A stretch of DNA of 64,000 nucleotides, taken from contig JACKCW010000002.1 of NCBI GenBank assembly GCA_020633845.1, positions 109,090-173,089 of the forward strand. Reading direction: 5' to 3'. Below the pieces are notes generated by a model that was given only the letters and a program-made list of their open reading frames with translations, had not been told where the DNA came from and ran no database searches. Numbering within the stretch: the stretch's first letter is position 1; every line of letters starts with the position of its first letter. The stretch comes from Caryophanales bacterium (GTDB taxonomy: Bacteria > Bacillota_I > Bacilli_A > Izemoplasmatales > UBA1188). The translations under genes and the position numbers were made by a program. Below, piece after piece: positions 1 to 10,193 of the stretch.

Positions 1-837
1 GATTCCGTGGACAAATCCGAAAACTGGCAGGGAAAGGGAAGCACCATTTTGAGCGATTGAGTTCATATCAGAAGAATTTACATAGGTGATATCTCTTCCA
101 TAAAATTCTTTTTCATAATTGGCATAAATATTATTTTTGGCATCTTTGTATCTGACAAGCGCGCCGACCCCATCCGGAATAAATACATATCCCGGTGTTG
201 ACGAGTTGCCAACCGCGCCGAAGAAAGGGTAGACCACCAAAGAGCCAATTAGATAGTCGCCTTCCATAATTGAAGTATAAGGCACATCAACTCTGATTCC
301 GTCTGCTTCAAAATATAAATTAAAATCAAGGGAGATACCGGAATTACCGAAGTAAATGTGAGACAAAAGTGCGTTATTCTCTTCAGTAATGGTTATAACA
401 GTACTATCACTAGTTAAAAGGTTTTCTTCATATTCTTTACCGTCTTCATCAAAGTAATATAGCCATAAAGCCGAAGTAGCTTTCTTTCGCCAGCTGGTAT
501 TAAGTTTCGGTCCGTCGCTTCCCACTGTAGAAGACCAGATATAGCCGTTTTCGTTCACAAAGGCAAAGGCCAAAGACGAAGGATCATAGTAAACGGACCC
601 GATAACAGTATTAATTACACTATAAGAATCATCAATCTCAATCAGATTTTCCGCCACGGTTAAATCATCAACCTGGGTATAACGGTTGGAGTTTTTATAT
701 TCTGTGACCTCGTCAAAAGAAGTGAGAGATGTCTCGCTTAAGTTTAAAACCAATCCTTTTACTATCGGATAGGATAAAGATAGAATTAAGATAAAGACCA
801 GTGATAAAAGAATCAGTCTTATTTTTCTATTAGGCAC
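1..837 (-). CDS. DUF5696-like membrane-anchored protein (3' end cut by window)
   Basis: This is the N-terminal 279 residues of a gene that runs off the left edge. The start is a GTG at 837, chosen because a strong AAAGGAGGTG lies 7 nt upstream; it overlaps the end of the preceding gene by 8 bp, so the two are translationally coupled. A hydrophobic segment (about residues 6-27) forms a signal anchor, followed by an extracytoplasmic beta-rich region. The composition and its place at the end of a sugar ABC operon, after an NHL/YIP1 protein, resemble DUF5696 proteins that accompany such operons in Bacillota. DUF5696 proteins are thought to act on or bind carbohydrate at the surface. No catalytic motif can be assigned from this part, so the family call is moderate. 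Confidence 0.6.
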   Translation of the reverse strand, partial: MPNRKIRLILLSLVFILILSLSYPIVKGLVLNLSETSLTSFDEVTEYKNSNRYTQVDDLTVAENLIEIDDSYSVINTVIGSVYYDPSSLAFAFVNENGYIWSSTVGSDGPKLNTSWRKKATSALWLYYFDEDGKEYEENLLTSDSTVITITEENNALLSHIYFGNSGISLDFNLYFEADGIRVDVPYTSIMEGDYLIGSLVVYPFFGAVGNSSTPGYVFIPDGVGALVRYKDAKNNIYANYEKEFYGRDITYVNSSDMNSIAQNGASLSLPVFGFVHGI

Positions 838-2911
838 GATAAGACACCTCCTTTATTACCGAAGTAATGAAGTCAATAAGCTGAGAAAGGAATGTATAGA
901 TCAGAAGCACGAAAAGAATGAGAATAATCATCGCAAATGCAGTTAGAAGAATGCACTTCACTGTTTCCCAAAAACCATAGTTGTGAATTTGGCTTATAGA
1001 CATAATTAGCAGAATCACACACCAAGAAATAATTATGAATAAATATATTTGATATATAATCAGTTCGTTATAAGTTAAAAAGTGGGAAAGAAGAGTAAGA
1101 GGAAGAATGAAAATGATAAAAGGCATTAAAGAATAAACTGTTGATATGAATATGTCTTTAAGTTTTCCTTCACCATCATTTAATGTGGAAATAAAATAGT
1201 TACATACCACAAAAAGAAGAATTAAACCAACAGCACTGACAATATTCATTAATGCGCCCTGCCGGCCTTGATCGGTTTTAAAAAGGAAGCCGGTCGCATA
1301 AAGATTAACGATATACACGATAACAAAAATAACCAAAACAATGGCGGCTGATAGAACACTGGCCCTCTTCTTTCTTTTTATGCCGTAGAAGGTATCGGAT
1401 GGGTGCTTGATAATATGGAATGAATAAGCACATTCAGAAACTAACTTATTTTCTCTTATTTTTTCTCTAAACTTTCTAATCGGCGCATAGAAATTAGTTT
1501 TCTTTTTTAAGAATCCATTCGCGATTCCTAGGGCGATAAGTGCGATAATAATCGCAAAAATTGCTACGCTATTATCTTGAATAAATACATTTCTTATTTC
1601 CCAATAAGCATCCGAATAACCGTTATAGTCCTTGGCGAGACGGAATTCTTCTAGTGCTTCACTAAAATAACCTTCCTTGTATAAAGCCATTCCGAGAGCG
1701 CTATGAGCCTTGGCGAATGAGGTATTTTGTCTTATTATTTCTTCCCAAACCGGTTTTGATTCATCATATTTACCTTCGTTATATAAAGATACGGCTTGAT
1801 GAACTAAATTCACAAAAACAGTTTTTTGATATACCTGAACATTGTTATATTTACTATCAATGATATATATCGTATCGTTTTCATCAACCGCAATGCCTGA
1901 TGAGCCGCTTGTGAGCCCTAAAACCTGAGTTTGTGCTTCATCTTTCGTTGAAAAGGCGAATAAAAGGCTGCCGTTTCTATCATATTCAAATACCTCGCCG
2001 TCTTCAGACACGGCATAGATATAATTATTGCTGCTCATAGTTATATCCATAAGAGTAACGGACGGATAATAGGTATCATCGGTGAAAGTGTTGATTCCGT
2101 CGATATTAAGACGTTTGATCGTTTCGGTGTTTTGGGTTGAGTTAATGGTCAGGACAGATGACTTTTCACCAAGAGCGACATTAAGCGGCGATGCCGGTTG
2201 GGTAGATGCTACTCCTTCATCCCCAAAAAATAGATTGTACATAATGGTTCTAAAAGAACGGCTAACCGTATTGATTCCGAGAAAGCCGATAAATTCGCCG
2301 GCATAATTGACTTCAATTACTCCGGTTGTTGTGCCCTCGCCGATAATATATAAAGTTCCATTGGATTGAACCGCGACTTTAATCGGAATAAAAGGAGTAT
2401 CGGTTCCATATAACTGCGAAGTAGGTTTTTCGACCATCATTTCTACGTTGTCTTCGCTATCGACTTTATATACGGCATAGTTGCCTTTATCGGCAATATA
2501 AATATAATTTTCGTCCGCGAAAACGCCGGTAGGATTTGAAAGTGAAATTGTTTCTCCGTCATAATTTAGACGTCTAATTATCCTAATAACGTTCCCGTTT
2601 TTATCGGAGACAAAAACCATTTTGGCTGAACTGTTCGCCACATAAAAATAACCATCTAAATAAAATATATCCTGAGCTCCGGATAATTCCAGTTCTTCGC
2701 CTTCGTATGTGAAGGTAATAACTCCAACCGGGACAAAGGCCGTTTGGGTTTTTACAAGACGGCTGTCGGTTCCAAGCGTGTAGGTTTCATAAGGAACACT
2801 ATAAGTCTCACTGTTCATTGCCCTAACCAAAATACCGTTTTCAAGGGCTCTAAAAAGGAAAAGGGATAATATAACAAATAAGGATAGAAGAATTTTCGTC
2901 ATTTTTTTCAT
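830..2911 (-). CDS. NHL-repeat / TPR / YIP1-type membrane protein
   Basis: A 693-residue protein. An N-terminal signal anchor (about 5-25) is followed by beta-propeller-like repeats (about 60-370) with recurring GxxxDxxxxIYxxD patterns typical of NHL repeats. A TPR-like helical pair (about 375-440, with ALGMALYKEGYFSEALEEF) comes next, then a transmembrane helix near 450. The C-terminal YIP1-like domain (about 510-690) has five hydrophobic helices. The start ATG at 2911 has GGGGGAAAG upstream. The gene sits 12 bp behind the permease gene and overlaps the next one, so it belongs to the sugar ABC operon. Such proteins recur beside DUF5696 transport operons; a role as surface scaffold or sensor is an inference. 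Domain recognition is good, function is unknown. Confidence 0.7.
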   Translation of the reverse strand: MKKMTKILLSLFVILSLFLFRALENGILVRAMNSETYSVPYETYTLGTDSRLVKTQTAFVPVGVITFTYEGEELELSGAQDIFYLDGYFYVANSSAKMVFVSDKNGNVIRIIRRLNYDGETISLSNPTGVFADENYIYIADKGNYAVYKVDSEDNVEMMVEKPTSQLYGTDTPFIPIKVAVQSNGTLYIIGEGTTTGVIEVNYAGEFIGFLGINTVSRSFRTIMYNLFFGDEGVASTQPASPLNVALGEKSSVLTINSTQNTETIKRLNIDGINTFTDDTYYPSVTLMDITMSSNNYIYAVSEDGEVFEYDRNGSLLFAFSTKDEAQTQVLGLTSGSSGIAVDENDTIYIIDSKYNNVQVYQKTVFVNLVHQAVSLYNEGKYDESKPVWEEIIRQNTSFAKAHSALGMALYKEGYFSEALEEFRLAKDYNGYSDAYWEIRNVFIQDNSVAIFAIIIALIALGIANGFLKKKTNFYAPIRKFREKIRENKLVSECAYSFHIIKHPSDTFYGIKRKKRASVLSAAIVLVIFVIVYIVNLYATGFLFKTDQGRQGALMNIVSAVGLILLFVVCNYFISTLNDGEGKLKDIFISTVYSLMPFIIFILPLTLLSHFLTYNELIIYQIYLFIIISWCVILLIMSISQIHNYGFWETVKCILLTAFAMIILILFVLLIYTFLSQLIDFITSVIKEVSYRA

Positions 2912-2923
2912 TATTCTTTCCCC

Positions 2924-3814
2924 CTATTTGATTCCCGAATGAGCCATGGTATTCATTACCCGGCTTTGGAGGAAAATGAAAATAATTAGGTTAGGCAGGA
3001 ACATAATAAGAGTGGCAGCGGCAGCCATTCCTTTACCGGCGACGGTATTTGATGAGGTAGAAAGAGTGGACATGTAATAAGCAAATGTCTTAAGCTGTTC
3101 CGAATTAACATAGATAGACGAGGTTTCAATATTGTTCCACGCAGTTTGAAAAGCGAGAATTGCGACCGTTGCAATTGCCGGTTTAATTAACGGAAGAACG
3201 ATTCTTAAGTAAATCTGAAAATCGTTGGCCCCATCAATCCTGGCGGCTTCGATTAGTTCATCCGGAATATCGTCGATAAACTGTTTTATAAGAAATAACC
3301 CGACCGGAATTACTAAAAGCGGGATAATGTTTACCCAGAAGGTATCAATTAATCCGAAGGCGTCAATTATGACGTAACGCGGAATTGATACAGCTGTCCC
3401 GACAAACATTAAAGCGATAGTATTGACTTCAAAAATTACATTTTTTATATGGAAACGCATTTTTGATAAAGCGAAACCGGTGATTGAGGAAAGGAAAATC
3501 GAAAGGAATACCACAACTACCGTGATAATTATTGAGTTAAAGAGATACCTTGAAATCGGAATTGAAGTCGAAGAATAAGTCCTAAAAAGTTCGATAAAAT
3601 TATCAAATGTCGGTCTGGTCACAAAAAATCTCGGCGGATATTGAATAAGTTCGTCAAACGGCTTAAAAGCTTGGTTGAAGATGTAAAGAAGCGGTAAAAG
3701 CATGAATGCTATTATCGGCAAAATAAGAATGAGTAGCGGCAGTTGATCGATTTTGAATCTTCTCGGATTGGTTTTTACTATCACCTGATGGTGATGAATT
3801 CTCTTCTTTTTCAT
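2924..3814 (-). CDS. Carbohydrate ABC transporter permease, MalG type
   Basis: A 296-residue inner-membrane permease with about six helices. The EAA loop that docks the ATPase is visible near residues 190-215 (EAARIDGANDFQIYLRIVLP). The family (MalG/AraQ-like) forms half of the membrane channel of sugar importers. Its start overlaps the stop of the partner permease by 4 bp (ATGA), with GGAGAT upstream. No ATPase gene is in the operon, as is common for oligosaccharide importers that share an MsmX-type ATPase encoded elsewhere. The substrate cannot be read from the permease; the neighbours suggest an oligo- or polysaccharide product. Confidence 0.9.
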   Translation of the reverse strand: MKKKRIHHHQVIVKTNPRRFKIDQLPLLILILPIIAFMLLPLLYIFNQAFKPFDELIQYPPRFFVTRPTFDNFIELFRTYSSTSIPISRYLFNSIIITVVVVFLSIFLSSITGFALSKMRFHIKNVIFEVNTIALMFVGTAVSIPRYVIIDAFGLIDTFWVNIIPLLVIPVGLFLIKQFIDDIPDELIEAARIDGANDFQIYLRIVLPLIKPAIATVAILAFQTAWNNIETSSIYVNSEQLKTFAYYMSTLSTSSNTVAGKGMAAAATLIMFLPNLIIFIFLQSRVMNTMAHSGIK

Positions 3815-4755
3815 GATTTTTTATCTCCGAAAAGAGTAAATGCCAATTTAGAAAGCAGATAAATAAGCGCCAGAAGAAAGACGGATAAGGCTGCCGCATA
3901 GCCCATATCGTATCTTTGAAAGGCGTAGTCTTCAATATGATTGACAATTAAAGAACCGGCATACTGCGGGGTTGGATTGGATCCGGATAGTTGAACCCCA
4001 ATAGCGCCGGCACTAAAAGTGCCCACAATCGACATAACCGCGCCAAACAACATCTGCGGTTTCATCGAAGGAATGGTAATATAAATAATTTCTTGGAAAC
4101 GGTTTTTAATGCCGTCCATATAGGCTGCCTCATATAAATCAGGCGAAATAGATAAAATACCCGCAAGCATAGATAAAAAGCCAAGGCCCATACTGCTCCA
4201 TAAGGCAACGATAATCATAATCGGCAAAAGATAAGTCGTAGATTGAAGCCAAATAATCGGTTCAGCAATTAGATTCATGCTCAGAAGCAGATTGTTTAAA
4301 TACCCTTCGGCATCACCCGCGAAGATTATTTTCCAAACCACGCTCATTGTTACGCCGGCGGTTAATGACGGCGAATAAATAATGACCGCGAGAACGGTTC
4401 TTAAACCTCTTGGAAACTGCGATAAAACCCAAGCTAGGAAGAAAGATAAAATATACCCGCAAGGTCCGACAATAAAAGCGAAGGTTATCGTGTTAGGAAG
4501 GATATATTTCATGAATTCGACATCGGTCGTCAAAAGGTATACATAATTTCTAAGTCCGGCCCAAGTCGGTGAAGAAATCATATCATAATCGGTAAATGAA
4601 AGCCATATCGCCACAATTATCGGTGCGATAATAAAAATAATAAATAAAATAATGTAAGGAGCGCTAAAAAGATAAGCCAGTTTACTGTCTTTTTTAAATA
4701 ATATTTTCTCTTTGGAAAAGAATTTTTTTATTTTGAGAGAACCGTTTTTTTCCAT
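3811..4755 (-). CDS. Carbohydrate ABC transporter permease, MalF/UgpA type
   Basis: A membrane permease of 314 residues, partner of the MalG-type protein just downstream. It has six hydrophobic helices and an EAA loop around EAAYMDGIKNRFQEIIYITIP. I start it at the ATG at 4755 (reading MEKNGSLK), because GGGGGAAC lies about 8 nt upstream; a GTG five codons earlier is in frame but has no site of its own. It follows the large solute-binding gene by 2 bp and overlaps the next permease by 4 bp, so all are one transcript. Confidence 0.88.
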   Translation of the reverse strand: MEKNGSLKIKKFFSKEKILFKKDSKLAYLFSAPYIILFIIFIIAPIIVAIWLSFTDYDMISSPTWAGLRNYVYLLTTDVEFMKYILPNTITFAFIVGPCGYILSFFLAWVLSQFPRGLRTVLAVIIYSPSLTAGVTMSVVWKIIFAGDAEGYLNNLLLSMNLIAEPIIWLQSTTYLLPIMIIVALWSSMGLGFLSMLAGILSISPDLYEAAYMDGIKNRFQEIIYITIPSMKPQMLFGAVMSIVGTFSAGAIGVQLSGSNPTPQYAGSLIVNHIEDYAFQRYDMGYAAALSVFLLALIYLLSKLAFTLFGDKKS

Positions 4756-4757
4756 CG

Positions 4758-7700
4758 TCAGTTCCCCCACCAGCCGCTGATTTTTTGCGCAGAAGGTATG
4801 TTAGTATCTCTTAATTTATTCCCGGCTGAATCATAATAACCGAATTGCGTCAGCTTTCTTTTTAACTCCCGATTGATTCTAATCGAAGAGTCAGATATTT
4901 CAGATCGGATATTATCGTCGTCGTATACAACCGCGTTCCAAATATTGGATATTTCTCTTTCAATAATATAAGAACCCGGTATCTTCGGCACTTCTTTTAA
5001 ATATTCCCATTGTTCAAGTATGACTTCTTTATCGTCACTATCCCAGTTAGAATCGCTGAAAGCCTCAAGGTTAGCTGTATTCCAAAGATAAGCTTCTCCA
5101 TAAGTGTTCACAAGAAGATTTGAATAAAGCACCTGAGTCTCGGTACTTGACCACCACTTAAGGAATTCCCATGCTTCTTCTTTTTTATCGCTTTTTTCAA
5201 AAATCATCATCGACTGCTGAGCGCCAGACATATAACGGTAAACCTCACCGTCTCTTTCAACTCCCGGCACTACCGATATACCCCAAAGTCCGGATAATTC
5301 CGGCGCTCCGTTTAGTAATTGAAGATAAGTCCCGAAATCGGCGATGCCGATAGGAATCGTTCCATATCTGAATTCATTGAAAAAGCTTGTGACGTTATAG
5401 GTTAGACCATATTCTTTATAAAGATCGGTCATAAAGGTAATCGCTTCAATCGTGTTTTCCGAGTCGATTCCGGAACTCATTCCGTCATCAGCGTAAAGGC
5501 TTCCGCCGAATTGATAAATAAAAGGAGATGTAGAATCAAAAGATTTTGTTGAAGACGAAGAGGAAAGAGGAATATAAAAACTCATTCCGTATCTCTCAAG
5601 AGTCGGAAGCATATCAATCACATCATCCCAGGTGTCAGGAACTGATAAACCTAAAAAGTCGAGAATATCTTTCCGGTAAAAGAGCACATAAAAATTCTCA
5701 GTTTCCGGAAGAGAATAGAGCGCATCATCATAAATTCCCGGAATGAGTTGTTCCGGGTTAAAAACGCTCACAACGTCTTCTAAATCACTAAAATTTCTAA
5801 GATCATATAAGGCGCCTCTCATACCGAACTCATTCGGTATCCAGGCAGAAACCCCGAGAGCGATATCCGGTTGTTCGTCGGCGGCGTTAGCCAAAATCAA
5901 TTTTCCTTCGTCGCTCATCAGCGATATTTTAACCTTGATCCCGGTTTCTTCGGTGAAACTGGCGTCGGCCAACTCTTGAAGTTGATCGACATATATTCTT
6001 GATCTGTTAACCCAGATTTCGAGCTCATCTTCATCGCCCTCATCATTTAATGAAGGGTCAAAGAAGGAAGAGAAAAATCTTTCAATGGATACCCAAACCT
6101 TGCTGAAGAAATTCGCATTGGCTTCCGGGAGATTTTCTTCCTGGTCGTCTGTGTAAATAAAGAAAGAGTCAATTTCCATCGGCTGTTCGGTTATTGAGTC
6201 GATTCTAGCCGCTAGAATTTGTGCGGCGCAACTGTCGCCTTCGGATAAAAGACCAAGTTTTCTCGGCAGTTCGTTGACATCGCTTAATATTTTATTTATG
6301 TAATTGATAACCGTCTCCATGTCTCTTGTTTCATAAGACGTTTTTGTAAAACCGCTAATGGATTGAATGTATTCAATCATATCGTATAGTTCCGCTTTCC
6401 AACCGTTTAATTCATCGATTAGATTAGGAAAATATGAAAGCATATCCCAGTCAATGCCTTTATCAGTATTGTTTCCGGTTATTTTTTTAATGTTTAATCC
6501 AAGAGTATTCATTTCCTCGGTTATTTCCGTTAAACAAGTAGAAAGCGGTTCAAAAAGCGAGGAGTCTACCTCAAGAGTAATATAGTTGGTTCCTTCTTCA
6601 AGATACACTTTAAGTTCTTCACCGCTAAATGATTTTATCGATGAATTCTGCCACTTGGAATTATAAGAGAAAATAACATGTTTAGCCTCTTCATAAGGGA
6701 TTTCGCCATTCACGTAAAGTGTTCTGTAGGAAGAATTATACCTATTTGACTGAAGTACTTTAAAAGCTAAATTATAATATCCGGAGCCGCTTACTTCTAC
6801 TTTCCAGGTGACACTGTCTCCGGCTTCGCTATAAGATCCGTCGCCGATGATGTTTAATTTCTTTTTGGTGATGCTAAATGGGAGGACACCTAAATCTCTG
6901 GAAGAGGATATGGAGATGGTAGTCGAATTCTTGTATTCCATGTTTTCTGCTTCGTACCTGTCTAAAGTCGAAACGGAATTATCGGTATATAAAGCTAAAT
7001 AATCGCTATACGAAACATAAGTGCTTTTTGGAGAAACGTAAATATTTCCAAGCATTAGTTCTCCGTCAAGTTTTTCAAAAGTAATCGTGTTTTGTCCGGC
7101 TTCTAGAAGAAACAAATTCCCGCCGAAATACAATCTTGATCCGTCTCTTAAAGGAGCCTTTTGCCAGGTTCTATAAGCTTCTTGTAAGATGTTAACGTCA
7201 TTACCATATCTATCCTGAGTAGGAGTATCGCTTTCTTCGCTCCATAATGAAGAGAGCACAATTTGATTCGCTTCATCGTATTGAAGTTCATCGTTTATCA
7301 AAACGGACAACTCAATATCGGTTATCGAATCAGTTAAAGAATAATAATCAAAATAGATCTGGTAAAGACCTTTTTCACTGACATTTACGTTAATGCTTAT
7401 ACTGCTGTAGTCATCCCAAAGGACAGCCTTAGAATTATATCCTTCTTTATTTTCTGAAGTAACTAGGTCAAGAGAAGTATCAAACTCACTGGCTTCAATA
7501 ATATAACTACCATTTACATCTTCGTATGCTTCGTTTTCCGATAAAAAAGAAGAGTACTCGCCGCTAACCTGACTAGTCGAAAGACTGGCCTCTTCCGGGT
7601 CAGAACTTACGTTGCTGTTAACAAGATTTCCCGAGATAATAAGCGCAGTAATAACGATTACTAGCACGAGAAGCGTGATGAGTACTCTTCTTTTTTTCAT
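4758..7700 (-). CDS. Membrane-anchored solute-binding protein with N-terminal carbohydrate-binding-like modules
   Basis: At 980 residues this is twice the length of a usual family-1 binding protein. A single N-terminal anchor helix (about 7-29, no lipobox Cys) is followed by two beta-sandwich segments (about 55-225 and 245-390). The second begins DRYEAENMEYKNS, a pattern seen in CBM6/35-like galactose-binding folds. A helical linker (about 400-520) leads to an extracellular solute-binding domain (about 560-950, with EIWVNRSRIYVDQLQELAD). Inference: the sandwich modules hold polysaccharide at the cell surface while the binding domain passes products to the two permeases. It lies 4 bp behind a second, ordinary binding-protein gene. 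The module boundaries are approximate. Confidence 0.75.
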   Translation of the reverse strand: MKKRRVLITLLVLVIVITALIISGNLVNSNVSSDPEEASLSTSQVSGEYSSFLSENEAYEDVNGSYIIEASEFDTSLDLVTSENKEGYNSKAVLWDDYSSISINVNVSEKGLYQIYFDYYSLTDSITDIELSVLINDELQYDEANQIVLSSLWSEESDTPTQDRYGNDVNILQEAYRTWQKAPLRDGSRLYFGGNLFLLEAGQNTITFEKLDGELMLGNIYVSPKSTYVSYSDYLALYTDNSVSTLDRYEAENMEYKNSTTISISSSRDLGVLPFSITKKKLNIIGDGSYSEAGDSVTWKVEVSGSGYYNLAFKVLQSNRYNSSYRTLYVNGEIPYEEAKHVIFSYNSKWQNSSIKSFSGEELKVYLEEGTNYITLEVDSSLFEPLSTCLTEITEEMNTLGLNIKKITGNNTDKGIDWDMLSYFPNLIDELNGWKAELYDMIEYIQSISGFTKTSYETRDMETVINYINKILSDVNELPRKLGLLSEGDSCAAQILAARIDSITEQPMEIDSFFIYTDDQEENLPEANANFFSKVWVSIERFFSSFFDPSLNDEGDEDELEIWVNRSRIYVDQLQELADASFTEETGIKVKISLMSDEGKLILANAADEQPDIALGVSAWIPNEFGMRGALYDLRNFSDLEDVVSVFNPEQLIPGIYDDALYSLPETENFYVLFYRKDILDFLGLSVPDTWDDVIDMLPTLERYGMSFYIPLSSSSSTKSFDSTSPFIYQFGGSLYADDGMSSGIDSENTIEAITFMTDLYKEYGLTYNVTSFFNEFRYGTIPIGIADFGTYLQLLNGAPELSGLWGISVVPGVERDGEVYRYMSGAQQSMMIFEKSDKKEEAWEFLKWWSSTETQVLYSNLLVNTYGEAYLWNTANLEAFSDSNWDSDDKEVILEQWEYLKEVPKIPGSYIIEREISNIWNAVVYDDDNIRSEISDSSIRINRELKRKLTQFGYYDSAGNKLRDTNIPSAQKISGWWGN

Positions 7701-7704
7701 TTTT

Positions 7705-9195
7705 TTATCCTAATTTATTTAATGAAGCCTCCATTTTGGCTTTTGCTTCATTCATCAGCGAATTAGCTCTCGTGTTAAGTTCAGTCTTAACGTCGGCAAT
7801 ATTAACTTCGCCTGTCATAATTTTAATCATTTCTTGATACATTGTGCTTTCAGCATCATAGGTTCCGCTGTATCTTGCAGCGTTGTATCCCGGTAAATAT
7901 TTTGGAGGTTCTACTATATAATTTCCGGCATTGATAATGTCTCTTAAATCGCTGAATGCTGTATATATATCAAAGAAATCATCCAAAAGGTCACTGTTTC
8001 CGGTCATTGGAGGGTAATTCACAAGATCCATTCCCTGATCCGAATACTGTTCGCCGAGAGCGATTCTTTCGGCATAGCCGTCATCGCCGTATCCCATCCA
8101 TTTAGATAATAAATAAGCTTCATAAGGATGTTCGGTTGTGGAAGAAACGCAAAGGAAATCAAGAACGATAGGAACTCTTTTAACTCCGTTTACTACTGGA
8201 GTGCCGATAAATGCATAATCGTCTTGCAGGTCGCCGTTATCAATTTTGGTTTGATAAGAACCGAAATCATAACTGTAAACGAATTTGCAAAGAATCTTTT
8301 CGTCATTAACATAATCGGTAGTTCCAAAAATATCTTCCAGAACAATTGTCGATCCTTCCTGACTGGCTGCTGTTTGTAGGGCCTCAAGCACATATGATGT
8401 ATCAGTTGCTAAGGTTCTATAAAGGTTAACGGCTTGAACGAATTCATCACTATCCAAATTGAATTTAGTGCCGTCGTAAGTCCACCAGCCGTAAGAAGTA
8501 TTAAGCTGAGCCGGATACCAGTGAAGAATATGTTCTATTCCTTGCAGGCCGACTACGCCTTTCCCGGTTGTCGATGTATGGTTGGCAGCCGATTTGGTAG
8601 CCTCTAATAAAGCATCAAGAGTGGTAGCGGTTGTCGGAGCGTCTTCGTTCGCTTCATCATAAAGGGTTTCGTTTACTAAAAATCCCATATAGAAGATTGA
8701 TTGTGGTAGAGCCATAACGTGTCCGTTATAGGTTGCAGCTGAGGTAATATCGCTGCTCATAGCTTGATATTCACTGTCACTTGCAACATATTGAGAAAGG
8801 TCTAAACACCATTCATTGGTAATACAAAGAGGAATGTCGTCAGGTTGATAAACATCCGGAAGAGTTCCGACGCTGGCTCTTGCCGCTAGGAATTCATCCC
8901 AGTTTTGGTCGTTTTCAGTTCCCGGTTCTTTCGGTCTTTCAATAATATTCACGGTAATTCCCGGATAAGCTTGTTCAAATGCTTCCAGCATGTACCTGTC
9001 CATATTAGGGGTTTCGCTGTCAGCTGATCCTAAATCCCATGCCGCATAGGTCAATGTGCAAGATTCATATGCCTCGCCGGTAGTCGGGGAAATAAGTGTG
9101 CCGGTTGTCGTTTGGTTGTTAGTAGTGGTTGCACATCCGGTAAGTATTAATGTGAATACCGCAAGAACGGAAAACAACAGAAATTTCTTTTTCAT
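7705..9195 (-). CDS. Carbohydrate ABC transporter solute-binding lipoprotein
   Basis: A 496-residue family-1 extracellular binding protein. The N-terminus has a lysine-rich start, a hydrophobic core and the lipobox LTGC (Cys about 21), so it is secreted and lipid-anchored. The body shows the usual pattern for sugar-binding proteins: TLTYAAWDLG near the start, a Trp/Tyr-rich cleft and a helical C-terminus ending in AKMEASLNKLG. It lies between the LacI gene (23 bp) and the larger binding protein (4 bp). Two binding proteins for one pair of permeases suggests either two ligands or a hand-over from surface capture to transport. Confidence 0.88.
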   Translation of the reverse strand: MKKKFLLFSVLAVFTLILTGCATTTNNQTTTGTLISPTTGEAYESCTLTYAAWDLGSADSETPNMDRYMLEAFEQAYPGITVNIIERPKEPGTENDQNWDEFLAARASVGTLPDVYQPDDIPLCITNEWCLDLSQYVASDSEYQAMSSDITSAATYNGHVMALPQSIFYMGFLVNETLYDEANEDAPTTATTLDALLEATKSAANHTSTTGKGVVGLQGIEHILHWYPAQLNTSYGWWTYDGTKFNLDSDEFVQAVNLYRTLATDTSYVLEALQTAASQEGSTIVLEDIFGTTDYVNDEKILCKFVYSYDFGSYQTKIDNGDLQDDYAFIGTPVVNGVKRVPIVLDFLCVSSTTEHPYEAYLLSKWMGYGDDGYAERIALGEQYSDQGMDLVNYPPMTGNSDLLDDFFDIYTAFSDLRDIINAGNYIVEPPKYLPGYNAARYSGTYDAESTMYQEMIKIMTGEVNIADVKTELNTRANSLMNEAKAKMEASLNKLG

Positions 9196-9218
9196 TTTTT
9201 CTCCTTTTTTATTAAATT

Positions 9219-10193
9219 TTAAAATGATTTTCTTCTGACTATTTCGTATGAAGATTTAAATTCTTCTTTTAAATTTTCTGACAAAGGATTTTCAATCCTT
9301 TCAATTACTTCTTTGGCAATATAGGTGGCCCAACTATCTCTGTTGACATGAATGGTCGTAAGAGAGGGGTAAATATAACTGGATATTTCAATATCGTCAT
9401 AACCGATTATTTTTACTCTATCTGGAACTATTTTTTCCGTCTTGTTCAAGTATTTTATGATTCCGATGGCCATTTCGTCATTTGATGCATATATAACTTC
9501 CGGAAGTTCTTTATTTTCTTCCGTGTATTTCTTAATTGCGTCATAGCCGCCTTCTTCGGTAAAATCTCCTTCAATTACCGCAAAAGGTTTTAATCCCTTT
9601 TCTTCCAGTGAATCTAGGTAACCGTTGAAACGTTCGGTGTCATCAATTGTATCCTTGTCGCCGTGAACAAACATAATCTTTTTAAATCCTTCGTTAACCG
9701 CAAGAGACGTTACTTCTTTTGAAGGCTCATAGCCATCAATATAGTTGATTCCGTAGATAGCGTTTTTTGTATAGATGTGTCTTCTATCGGCAATCACGCT
9801 GCCGGATTTAGCCACTTTAATCATCAATTCTTCTTTAACGGTTGGGTCTAATATAATGGCGCCCATAACTTGATTGGATTCTAAGAAGTTTAAAGCGTTT
9901 TTTCCTTTGGAAATCAAAATGTTGTAGGAATGATCCTGAAAGACTTTTACCATATCGTCTAAGATGCGTTGATATACCGGTCCGGAAAAAGAGGAAATAA
10001 CCACCACGATTATATGCAGTCTATTGCTTTTTAAACCTTGAGCGGCCAAATTTGGCAAGTAATGCAGTTTCTTTATTGCCTCATTGACTTTCTCTTTAGT
10101 TTTGTCGGTAATCCGTTGATCATTGCTTAAGACATAGGAGACAGTCGCGATTGATACTCCGGCCTCTCTTGCGACATCTTTTATTGTTGGCAT
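9219..10193 (-). CDS. LacI-family transcriptional regulator
   Basis: A 324-residue regulator: an N-terminal LacI helix-turn-helix (residues 2-50, TIKDVAREAGVSIATVSYVL) followed by the hinge helix (LPNLAAQGLKSNR) and a periplasmic-binding-like ligand domain. The start ATG has AAGGAGGAAAAT upstream. It is the first gene of the sugar operon, so it probably regulates itself and the transporter in response to a sugar. Candidate operators lie in the 290 bp upstream. Confidence 0.93.
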   Translation of the reverse strand: MPTIKDVAREAGVSIATVSYVLSNDQRITDKTKEKVNEAIKKLHYLPNLAAQGLKSNRLHIIVVVISSFSGPVYQRILDDMVKVFQDHSYNILISKGKNALNFLESNQVMGAIILDPTVKEELMIKVAKSGSVIADRRHIYTKNAIYGINYIDGYEPSKEVTSLAVNEGFKKIMFVHGDKDTIDDTERFNGYLDSLEEKGLKPFAVIEGDFTEEGGYDAIKKYTEENKELPEVIYASNDEMAIGIIKYLNKTEKIVPDRVKIIGYDDIEISSYIYPSLTTIHVNRDSWATYIAKEVIERIENPLSENLKEEFKSSYEIVRRKSF

